Positions 1 through 8,500 of a DNA stretch of 47,997 nt are shown one piece after another. A program made the position numbers and the translations under genes. The stretch lies in NCBI RefSeq assembly GCF_014648875.1, contig NZ_BMRY01000020.1, positions 1-47,997 of the forward strand, in the 5' to 3' direction. Within the stretch, counting starts at the first letter, position 1. Each line of letters begins with the position of its first letter. This DNA comes from Streptomyces parvus. Its GTDB lineage: Bacteria > Actinomycetota > Actinomycetes > Streptomycetales > Streptomycetaceae. The notes under the pieces are model-generated. The model was given only the letters and a program-made list of their open reading frames with translations, had not been told where the DNA came from and ran no database searches.

Positions 1-113
1 GCCTGACCCTCTACCAGGCCCTGGACCTCCTCCAACACCTACTGGCCACCTGGACCGGAACCTGCCCCACCTGCCGACAACCCACCCCATGGCAGCCCTA
101 CGACACCACCTAA
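1..113 (+). CDS. 3' end of an unidentified protein gene (partial)
   Basis: The frame starting at base 3 is open from the window edge to a TAA at 111-113 and gives the last 36 residues of a protein. It contains a CPTCRQP motif, which could be half of a zinc ribbon, and ends in PYDTT. The start and most of the gene lie outside the window. Codon choice is strongly C-ended, as in the tni-like genes further right. I do not recognise the family, and the C-x2-C pair alone does not give a function. Confidence 0.5.
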   Translation, partial: LTLYQALDLLQHLLATWTGTCPTCRQPTPWQPYDTT

Positions 114-159
114 CAAAGCCCTACTAGAGTCCCGCGGGTTCAGCGAAACTGAGGGTTCT

Positions 160-176
160 CCGTCGGGAACCGACGG
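160..176. terminator. Possible hairpin terminator between convergent genes
   Basis: CCGTCGG, a GAA loop and CCGACGG form a perfect 7-bp stem. It sits between the stop of the plus-strand gene at 113 and the stop of the minus-strand gene at 237, where a shared terminator would be expected. No T-tract follows on either strand. This is common for actinomycete terminators but leaves the call weak. Confidence 0.3.
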
Positions 177-236
177 GTGTTCAGGCTCTCTGGAGGGTTT
201 CGACCCGTGTGTTCTGGGTGAACTCAAGGTGCCGTC

Positions 237-719
237 TCATCGGTCAAGTATGTTGAGCCGTGTATCAGGCTGAACTTCTTCCCAGTAGTGGGCGGCGGCT
301 GTGACGATCGCTTGAAAGTCGTGCAGCGGCATGACTGCGACATGGGGTGTGCGCGTCCCCACGGGCGGTTCGGCGGGCTCGCCGATCTCGATCGCGTTCG
401 TGCCGTGGACATACCCGCGGACCAGGCAATGGTCGAGGGACTCGGCATCCCCCAGCAGCGACGGATCGTTTAGGGCGACATCGGAGCGCAACACGGACCG
501 TGTCGCGACCGGGTCAGCGTCGGGCCGGGCCAGACGCGGGTCCTCAAGCCTGGCCATGTTCTGCAGTGTCAGCATCATCGAGCCGAGGATGCAGGGCTCT
601 GAATCGCCCATGATGATCGAGTCCACGATGAGTTGAAAACGAAAGAAGCGCGCATCCCAGGGGTCACCTGCTGGGGTCAGGATCAGCCCGAATCGGCCGT
701 CGTCGGTTGAGACGCGCAT
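237..719 (-). CDS. Hypothetical protein, 160 residues
   Basis: The protein starts MRVSTDDGRFGL and ends LNILDR. It has no signal peptide or membrane segment and looks like a small soluble alpha/beta protein. The ATG at 717-719 is preceded by GGGAGG at an 8-nt spacing, a good ribosome binding site that supports this start. The stop of the upstream integrase remnant lies 2 nt before this ATG, so the two were probably translated as a pair. Segments such as IIMGDSEPCILGS recall small polymorphic-toxin immunity proteins, but I cannot assign a family. Its intact frame beside decayed genes suggests it is still functional or was stranded recently. Confidence 0.6.
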   Translation of the reverse strand: MRVSTDDGRFGLILTPAGDPWDARFFRFQLIVDSIIMGDSEPCILGSMMLTLQNMARLEDPRLARPDADPVATRSVLRSDVALNDPSLLGDAESLDHCLVRGYVHGTNAIEIGEPAEPPVGTRTPHVAVMPLHDFQAIVTAAAHYWEEVQPDTRLNILDR

Positions 720-721
720 GC

Positions 722-1174
722 CTATGACCTCCCGTGGTGTTCCTCGGCTTCTGATGCTGGAAGCTGCCGAGCGGCGTCGCCGTAGCGGATGGCGGTCTTC
801 TCGTCGATGCCCAAGACGAGCGCGAGGTGGAGCGGGTCGGCGCCGTGGGTGAGAGCCTCTTCGAGCTGTCGGTCGACGCGGAGCCGTTCCAGGGTGGCGG
901 TGAGGTTGCGGGTGGCTCGGGTGGTCCAGAGCTTGCCGGCCGGGCCGAGCTCGACGGCGGTCTTCTGGGTGATCAGCAGGTGGGGGTTGGCCGTGTTCGG
1001 CCAGCGGCTGCGCCGGTGATCGAGCCAGTCTAGGATCGCATGGCGGGTGAGATCGTCGAGCGGGCGGACGTGACCGCCAACGGTGATGCGCCGGTTGCCC
1101 AGGTCGACGTCCTCCAGTGCTCTCCGCGCGAGCGGAGGTGAGCCGACCCGGTCGCCGTAGTGGAACAGGTGGCT
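722..1174 (-). pseudogene. 3' remnant of an integrase-like (site-specific recombinase) gene
   Basis: Reading the minus strand from about 1172 to the TAG at 722-724 gives about 150 residues, including HAILDWLDHRR, PNTANPHLLITQKTA, RVDRQLEEAL and DPLHLALVLG. This pattern is typical of the C-terminal region of the tyrosine-recombinase-like integrases common in Streptomyces accessory DNA. An in-frame TGA lies just upstream, there is no start codon, and the catalytic core is missing, so only the 3' part remains. The break is about 80 bp left of the insertion sequence, so the IS did not directly create it. The family call rests on remembered similarity and could be checked by a protein search. Confidence 0.55.
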
Positions 1175-1256
1175 TCGTTCACTTCAAGCGGCAGCGTCTG
1201 TTCAGCAGTCCGGGAGGCAGTTGGTGATCCACTGGCTCGCTGATGTTCACAAGAAA

Positions 1257-1281
1257 TGGTTCTGGCTCACTTTCCGTGGAG
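1257..1281 (+). repeat. Left terminal inverted repeat of the IS
   Basis: It starts TGGTTCTGGCTCACTTT and matches the reverse complement of 3343-3367 at 24 of 25 positions; the mismatch is C here and T in the right end. Confidence 0.85.
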
Positions 1282-1360
1282 GGCTGACTGACTGTGATGT
1301 CAGTGGCGTGTGGTGGGATGGCCGGACTCAGCTGCCATGACCTGCTGGGAGATCGCGTTG

Positions 1361-1636
1361 ATGCCCATGTACTCGTCTCTGACCCACGCCCTGGCCGCGG
1401 CCTTGGTCGATGTCCTGTGGTTCATCGAGGGAAGTGAAGACGAGCAGATGGATTCGGACGACGCCGTCAAGGTCCTGGAGGGTGTCGCTCACCTGGTCGG
1501 CAAGCTGTCGAGCGACCAGCGGAGCGAACTGATCGGTCTGCTCGGGACGATGGCCGCAGCCGAGTCCGACCCCGCGCGGCGGGAGTTCCTGGAAGGGTTT
1601 CCGGAAGGCTTCGGCCTCGTTGATGATGCGGTCTGA
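1361..1636 (+). CDS. Small passenger protein inside the IS
   Basis: This encodes a 91-residue acidic, helix-rich protein with the motifs LVDVLWFIEGSEDEQM, DAVKVLEGVAHLV and FLEGFPEGFGL. I chose the ATG at 1361 because GGGAGA lies 8 nt upstream; a longer frame could begin at 1310 or 1337. It converges with the transposase gene, whose stop is 8 nt from this stop, and lies wholly between the IS end and the transposase, so it probably travels with the element. The function is unknown. Candidate roles are transposition control or an unrelated cargo. It has no DNA-binding motif or zinc site that I can see. Confidence 0.6.
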   Translation: MPMYSSLTHALAAALVDVLWFIEGSEDEQMDSDDAVKVLEGVAHLVGKLSSDQRSELIGLLGTMAAAESDPARREFLEGFPEGFGLVDDAV

Positions 1637-1644
1637 CCTGCGCA

Positions 1645-3246
1645 TCACGAGTAGAGCAGGACACGCTTGCGGAGGAGATGGAAGCCGGCCCGGCCGAACA
1701 TCTGGCGTTTCAGCATCTTGATCCGGTTGACGTGGCCTTCGACGGCCCCGGAGCTCCAGGGCAGGGTGAGGCCGGCGATGACTGCATCGCGGTCGCGGTC
1801 GATGCCTGCGGCGAGGGTATGGAGGCCGGGGAGGTCATCTTGCCGGACGGCATCGAGCCACTGTGGCAGCCGTTCGCCCTGGCGCTCGGTGAGCATCTGC
1901 CCGAAGGAGCGGACGTGGCCGGTGAGGGCGTCCAGTTCAGGGCAGTGGACCCGAACGGCCTTGAGCCGAAGATGCTCCGTCTCGGTGAGGGTCTCCGGCC
2001 GGCAGAGGATCCATCCGGCGACGACCCGGGGTGACGGTGGCCGAGCCGTGACGGGGCCTGGCGGCAGCCGCTTCTCCCGGAAATAGGCGCGAACCCGCTG
2101 GTAGCTGCCCTGATAGCCGAGCGGCACGATCTCCTCCCACACCCTCCAGGCATTCGTGCAGCCTTGGTTCCAGCGGTCATCCAGGTAGGGCTTGAAGGCG
2201 TCAAGTTTGGATGGCCGGCCCTGCCACTGCCCCTGCAACAGGTCCTCCGGAGTGGCTGCGTCGGCGAGGAGTTCGACGGTGCGGGAGGTCACCCGGAGTT
2301 GGCGGCCGATCGCCCTCCGGCTGAGCCCGGCTGCCAGTAGTTCGTGGACGGTCGCGTGGTTGGCACGGGTGCGGTCAGCAAAGCGGTGCCCCCTCGGCCA
2401 GGGCGAGCCAGAGGGGTCTTCGAACTTCTCCGGATCGGGGGCAGGCTGGGCTGGATCTGGCGCCAGGACCTACAGGCATCCGCGGTGGTCCGCGACGCAC
2501 CGCTCAGCAGCCTCGCTCAGGTTGTGCCAGAGGTGCCACCTGTCCGCGACCTGCACTGCCTGCGGTGCCCCGGCCGTGGCACCTTCGGCGAAGAACGGTG
2601 CCCGATCGCGGCAGACCACCTCCACCCCGGGCCGTTTCGCGAGCCACGCCGCGAGGCTGGGCGCCTCCCGGTCGGGCAGCAGGTCCACCGGACGCCAGCT
2701 TTCGACGTCGACCAGGACAGTCCCGTAGTGACGCCCCTTGCGGGTTGCGTACTCATCGACGCCGACCACCCGTGGGGCTGGAACTTCGGGGTCGGGTAAC
2801 GCTTTGACCAGTCGCAGCACCGTGCTGCGGCTCACGGACACACCGAAGACGCTCGCCATGCGGGCACCGGCCCGACCGGCGAGTGCCAGGCCGACCGAGG
2901 CCAGCATCGACCGCAGGCGCTCGGTCCGCCGACCGTACCGACGGGTCAAGCCTTGCAGCTGTTCGGCGAAGATCCGCCGCCCGCACGCGATCACCGGGCA
3001 GAGGAACCTGCGGACGCGCAAGCAGAGAGCGACCCGTCTCCCTCCGCTGGGCACATCAGCGGGAAACCGCAGGTAGGAGCTGTGAACCCGGCGTGACCAG
3101 CTCCCGCATCCGGAACAGACGGCCCCCGGCACCGTGCTTCGGGCCTCTATACGTACCGCCTCGTCGTTCACGGCGACGGACAGCACCGCCACGTCGGCGA
3201 TCGACGGGAACAGTAAGTCCTGCAGCCTGAGCACCACTTCTTCCAC
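1645..3246 (-). pseudogene. ISL3-family transposase interrupted by one amber codon
   Basis: The frame opens with GTG at 3244-3246. It has an N-terminal CSGCGSW and C-x-ACGRRIF zinc-binding region, an HTH region (VFGVSVSRSTVLRL), then the DDE core: VGVDEYATRKGR (first Asp), VVCRDRAPFFAEGA (second Asp) and GAVEGHVNRIKMLKR (Glu, near the C terminus). A single TAG at 2470-2472 splits it after HRGCL. The same frame continues unchanged (VLAPDPAQPAPDPEKF, then RRAIGRQLRVTSRT) to the stop at 1645. Without the TAG the product would be about 533 residues, a normal ISL3 length. It is therefore inactive unless the amber codon is read through; a read error is the other explanation. Confidence 0.85.
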
Positions 3247-3342
3247 GGGCCGAACTGTCAGCTACACCGCACCCGGCATAGGCCAGTTCCGGGCGACTTC
3301 CCCAGGGCCCACTGACCCGACAACCATCACGCAGCGTGCATG

Positions 3343-3367
3343 CTCCACAGAAAGTGAGCCAGAACCA
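3343..3367 (-). repeat. Right terminal inverted repeat of the IS
   Basis: Read on the minus strand it starts TGGTTCTGGCTCACTTT, matching 1257-1281 with one mismatch. The transposase start lies about 100 bp inside this end. Confidence 0.85.
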
Positions 3368-3787
3368 CGACTCGTGAATAAAGCGGAGATCCCGTGGACC
3401 CACCGCGACCACGTCCACGCCCCCATGAGCGAGACCACCTGGCGCCACCTGCGCACCACCCTCGAGCAGCGCGCCGAACGCGAGGCACACGAAACCGCCC
3501 TCGCCGAGGCCGCCGACCAGATCCTGCGCCACACCCGGCCCCCCGCACCACCCCCTGCGGCGCCGGGCACGCGCGCCGGGAGCGCGGTCTCCCCGGCAGC
3601 AGGCGGCGAACCGGCGGCGCCGCACCGCACCGCGGCCCAGAGCACAGCGGAGGCGCAGGACAGCCTGGATGCGCTGGACGCCCGATCCCACGCCGCCCGG
3701 GACGAAAGCGCCAGCACCGATGAGTCCGGCGCACTCCCGCTGCCGGGAAGCGGCGCGCTGACGCTGTACGACGCCGACCAGGGGTAA
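3368..3787 (+). pseudogene. 3' end of a TniA/TnsB-like (Mu-type) transposase gene, truncated by the IS
   Basis: The frame entering from the IS is open to the TAA at 3785-3787. The first part (PWTHRDHVHAPMSETTW, then RTTLEQRAEREAHETALAEA) is a charged helical tail like the C terminus of the Mu/TnsB-type transposases of actinomycete Tn7/Tn5053-like elements. A low-complexity Ala/Pro/Ser tail follows. The catalytic integrase core is absent, because the IS right end lies at the first retained codon. The following gene encodes TniB and TniQ domains, the usual order after such a transposase, which is the main support for the call. The open frame also runs backwards into the IS, but that part is IS sequence. 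Confidence 0.55.
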
Positions 3788-3837
3788 CCCCTGCCCGCCC
3801 TTCGCTCCCAGACGGCGGGGAGGCGGCCACGGGCACG

Positions 3838-5485
3838 GTGACGACGTTCGACGCCTTCGCCCGGTTCGCCCACTCCGCGCCCCCCAACGCCGCCGCAGCG
3901 GGGCCAGGCACCCCGCCCGGAGGAGGAACGCCTGGCCTACCACTCGCAGTTCGTCACCGTGCGCACCCCGGCCATCGAATCCCTGGCCCGCCAGGTCCGC
4001 ACCCAGATGATCCTGGGCCGGCACCAGCAGGCCACCGCACGACCGCCGCTGATCCTCACCGGACCGGCCACCACCGGCAAGACCACCGCGCTGCTCCAGG
4101 TCGGCCGTACCTGCCACCTCGCCCACACCCGCCGCTCCGCCCCGGGCGACGACCGGGTGCCCGTCGCCTACGTGCTGGTGCCGCCCGGTGCCACTGCCAA
4201 GACCCTGGCCGCCGAGTTCGCCCGCTACCTCGGCATCCCCGTGGCCGCCCGCATGACCACCGCGCAGATCACGACCGCCGTCTGCCACACCTACACCACG
4301 GCCGGCGTCGCGCTCGTGCTGCTCGACGAGATCCACCGGCTCAACCCGCGCACCTCCAGCCGCGCGGAGGCCGCCGACCGGCTCAAGGACGTCACCGAAC
4401 GTATCGGCGCCACGTTCGTCTACGCGGGCATCGACGTCACCGCCAGCGCCGTTCTCAGCGGAGTACGCGGCGCGCAGCTGGCCGGGCGCGCCTCTCTGAT
4501 CAACTGCGGGGCGCTGCCCGCCAGCGCCGGCCACCGCGAGCCGTTCCGCGAGCTGACCACCGCCCTGGAAGCGGCCCTCGACCTCACCGCGCACCGGCCG
4601 GGCACCCTGCCCCGCCTGGCGCCCTACCTGCACGAGCGGACCGCCGGACGCATCGGCAGCCTCTCCCGCCTGATCCGCCAGGCCGCCATCGAAGCCATCT
4701 GCGACGGCACCGAGCACATCACCAAGACTCTGCTGGACACCATCGCGCTGGATTACCTCGCCGAAAAGCACTACCGGCCCCGCCCCCGCCCGCCGTACCC
4801 GCACCGGCCGGTGACCGCGGCGCGGCCCGGCACGATGTGGCCCAGCCCGCCCAGCCCGCCCAGCGCGCTGCGCGTACGGCCGCTGCCCCCTGAGACGGCA
4901 GCCTCCTACCTCACCCGCCTCGCAGCCGCCTACCACCTCTCCCCCGCCAACCTCCTCAACGGACTGCACAACACCGCCACCGACACCCCCGCCACCGAAC
5001 TCCACTACAGCTGCGAAGCCGCCCACCGCCTCGCCGCCTTCACCCACATCCCGCCCGCCCACCTCGACCGCGCCCTGACCCGTCAGCCCCCGCCCGCCGC
5101 CATTGCCACCACCCACACCGCCACCGCCCGCTGGCAGCCCCTCGCCCCCGCAGAGCAGCCACTGCCGGCCTGCACCACCTGCACCCCGCGCCGCCCGCCC
5201 CACCACACCACCCCGACCGCGTGGATCGACCCCGCGCCCTACCTGCCCCGGGCCACGATCTGCGCCCGCCACCAGCAATCCTCCAGCGACCCCCGACAGC
5301 GCATCCCCCTCGACATCCACGCCCTGCCCGAGCTCGCCCACACCCGCCTCACCGCCCGCCGGCCGCCCACCACGGCTTCCCTGAGCTGGGCAACCACGAT
5401 CACCACCCGCTCAGCAGACTGCGCAACACCAAACACCCAGCTCAACCCAGATCCCACCGGCCGCCCACACTCCGGCACCACGTAA
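3838..5485 (+). pseudogene. TniB-type AAA+ ATPase fused to a TniQ-like domain, frameshifted near its start
   Basis: The GTG at 3838 begins VTTFDAFARFAHSAP. After the six-C run at 3880-3885 the homologous frame is the next one (PEEERLAYHSQFVTV), which stays open to the TAA at 5483-5485. Removing one C joins the two cleanly. From the GTG at 3959 the main frame gives 508 residues: Walker A GPATTGKTT at about 35-43, Walker B LVLLDEIH at about 119-126, then from about 305 a TniQ-type start (RPLPPETAASYLTRLAAA) and a CTTC...ICARH putative zinc ribbon. TniB and TniQ are usually separate overlapping genes. The TniQ part (about 200 residues) is shorter than usual. In Tn5053/Tn7 systems TniB selects the target and TniQ bridges complexes. 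Confidence 0.7.
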
Positions 5486-5586
5486 CCCTGCCCCGCCACA
5501 ACGAACTACCGCCCAGCGAAACCGAGCAACACCAGGTCACAACCAAGACCAATAACCACACCATCAGCTACGCCATACGTTGCGGG

Positions 5587-8500
5587 TCATTCACGTGCTC
5601 CGTCGCCGAGCTGGTCGCGGATCAGGCTGATCAACTCGTCGTCGTCGGCGGCCTGGATGCGGTCGGTCGCGGTGTTCTCGGCGGCCGGCTGGTCGGTGGT
5701 CCATTTGTCGAGGAAGGCCTGCAGGCGGACGGTGACCCGTGCCTTGGACAGTCCGTCCGGCGGTGAGTCGGCCATTGCTGCTTCCAGTGTGTCCAGTGCC
5801 CCGATGAGTGGCTCGATGTCGGTGGCCGGATCGGCGCCGGGCAGCGTGGCGTGCAGGTGGTCGGCGAGGGCGGCCGGTGTCGGGTAGTCGAAGACGATCG
5901 TCGACGGGAGCGGTGTGCCGCACTGGCGTGCCAGCAGGTCCCGGAATTCGACGGCGGTCAGCGAGTCGAAGCCGAGGTTCTGGAAAGGGCGCGTGCTGTC
6001 GATCTGCTCGTGGGCGGCGTAGCGGAGTACGACGACCAGTGCGCTTCTGATCACCTCTGTCAGTTCGGCCAGGCGTTCGGGTGTGTTCAGTGTGGCGAGT
6101 CGGGCTCGTAGGCCGGTGTCGGCTTCTTCCTCGGTGGGTGGGTCGGTCGGTGCCAGGGCGTTGGTGGCCTCGGGCAGTTCGCGCAGGAGTGGGCTCGGCC
6201 TACTGGAGGTGAACGCCGGGGCGAACCGGGTCCAGTCCACGTCGGCGACGGTCAGGTTCGTTTCGCCGCCGTCGATCGCCTGTGCCAGTGCGGCGATCGC
6301 GAGGGATGGGTCGAGTGGTGCGAGGCCGCGGCGGCGTAGGAATTCTTCCGCCTCTCCGGAGACTGCCATGCCGGCGTCGGCCCAGGGGCCCCAGGCAACC
6401 GAAGTGGCGGCCAGGTTGTGCTGGGCGCGGCGCTCGGCGAGCGCGTCCAGGTAGGCGTTGCCGGCGGCGTAGAGTGCTTGGCCGCCGCTTCCCCAGGTGG
6501 CGGCGATGGAGGAGAACACGACGAAGAGCTCCAGGTCGGCGCCTTCGGTGAGCTGGTCCAGGTGGGTGGCGCCGAGCATTTTACCGTCGGTGATCTTCGT
6601 GATGTCTGTGAGTCGGGTGGTTGCCACCGGGCCGGATTGGGCGACGCCGGCGGCGTGGACGATGCCGATCAGGGGGCGATCGGCCGGTACGGCGGTGAGC
6701 AGTTCGGATACCGCGTTCCGGTCGGCGACGTCGCAGTGGGTGATCGTGGCGTGTGCGCCGAGGGTCCTCAGTTCGGCGATCAGTTCGTCGGCTCCGGGTG
6801 CCTGTGCGCCGCGGCGGCTGGTGAGGAGCAGATGCGACACTCCGCGTTCGGCGAGCCATCGTGCGACCGAGGCGCCCAGTGCGCCGGTGCCGCCGGTGAC
6901 CAGGACCGTGCCTGGTCGGGAGGGTGCCCAGGCGGGTGCGGCGGGGTCGGGTTGGTCTGCACGGACGAGGCGGCGGGCGTGGAGCCGGCCGTTGCGAAGG
7001 GCGATTTGGTCTTCTTCCGTGTCGCCGCTCAGTGCGGCGGCGAGTTGGGTGAGGTCGTGGTGGCCGTCGGTGGGGAGGTCGATGAGGCCGCCCCAGCGCT
7101 GTGGGTGTTCCAGCGCTACGGCCTGTCCGAAGCCCCACAGCCGTGCGTGCTCGGCTCGGGTGATGTGGTCCGTCGTGTCGATGGCGACGGCGCCGCGGGT
7201 CAGGGTCCACAGCGGGGTGGTGAGTTCGGCGTCGCCGAGGGCTTGGACGAGGGTGAGGGCGAGGGCGAGTTCGGCTTGGTGGCCCGCCGCGTGCACGACT
7301 CCGCGGAGGTTGTCTGCCGCGGCTGCGGCGAGTTGGGTGGCCAGTTGGCGCCGGTCGGGGTGGGTGGCGTCGATCGTCAGGGGCAGGACGTCGGCTCCGG
7401 CGGTGCGGAGTGCGTCTTCGATGTCGGTGCTGTTGTCGTCGCCCGTCTCGGTGACGAGGAGCCAGGTGCCGTCGAGGGTGGCGGCGGGGGTGGTGACCGC
7501 GGTCCATTCGACCCGGTAGCGCCAGTTGTTCACCGTTGCGTGCTGCTGTGATTGCCGTCGCCACGACGAGAGTGCCGGGAGGACCTCGGTCAGGGCCTCC
7601 GGTGGTGCGGTGAGCCGGAGGGTGCCGGCGATCTCAGTTGCGTCCTGGCGTTCGACCGCCGCCCAGAACCGGGATTCGCCGGGGGCCTCGGCCGGTGCCG
7701 GGGCCGGGGTTGTGTTCGCCGGTTCGGGCCAGTACCGGTCGCGCTGGAACGCGTAGGTGGGCAGTGTGATCTGTCGGCCGTGTGCGGGTATCGCCGCGGC
7801 CCAGTCGACGTCGGCGCCGACGGCCCATATCCGGCCGAGGGCGGCCCACGCCGTGCGCACCTCGTCGCGGTCCCGTCGTAGGACGGGGGCGAAGGTGCCG
7901 GTTGCGCCGGACTGGCGGGTCATCGCGCAGAGCACTCCGTCGGGGCCGACCTCGACGAAGCGGGTGGCACCGTGTTCGGTCAGCTGCCGTACGCCATCGG
8001 CGAATCGGACGGTTTCGCGTACCTGACGGATCCAGTACTCGGGTGTGGCCGGGTCCGCGCCGGCCATCGCGGGAACGACCGGGATACGGGGATCGGCGAA
8101 GGCCATCGGCTCGACGGTCTTCGCGAACTCGGCGAGCATGGGTTCCATCAAGGCCGAGTGGAAAGCGTGGGACACCGTGAGCCGGCTGGTCCTGCGTCCC
8201 TGGGCCGACCACTTCCCGGCGAACTCCTCGATCGTCCGGGTGTCGCCGGAGACCACCACCGAGGTCGGACCGTTCACCGCAGCGATGTCCAGACGGCCCT
8301 GAATACCGGCGGACACCTCTTCCTCGGTCGCCTCCACCGCGAGCATGGCCCCGCCCGCGGGGAGCGCCTGCATCAGGCGGCCCCGGACTGCGACCAGCTC
8401 GCACGCGTCAGCCAGCGTGAGGATTCCCGCGCAGTGGGCGGCCGCGATCTCACCGACCGAGTGCCCGAGCAGAACGTCCGGGACCGCACCCCAGGACTCC

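Larger units (their letters stand above)
1257..3367. mobile_element. ISL3-family-type insertion sequence, about 2.1 kb
   Basis: The element is bounded by 25-bp inverted repeats differing at one base. It contains a minus-strand transposase (1645-3246, broken by an amber codon) and a plus-strand passenger gene (1361-1636). ISL3 elements normally leave 8-bp target duplications, but the outer flanks differ here (acaagaaa on the left, cgactcgt on the right). Either the element arrived by an event that lost one flank, or the flanks were later rearranged. The right end cuts into a tniA/tnsB-like gene, while the left flank belongs to unrelated integrase debris. Confidence 0.8.

Noticed and set aside
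1175..1256. Extra gene or second IS end between the integrase remnant and the IS
   Set aside because: A short GTG-started frame of about 23 codons can be read on the minus strand, but nothing supports it, and I saw no inverted repeat.
1250..3375. Target-site duplication around the IS
   Set aside because: The 8-bp flanks on the two sides do not match, even after extending the inverted repeat by one base.
3056..5341. Minus-strand open frame of about 760 codons opposite the tni-like genes
   Set aside because: Glycine- and arginine-rich low-complexity translation, no domain, and it spans the IS end; it is antisense to better-supported genes.
5587..5841. Possible thioesterase at the end of PKS3
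   Set aside because: Only about 85 residues follow the last ACP, with no GxSxG; the segment matches a docking tail.
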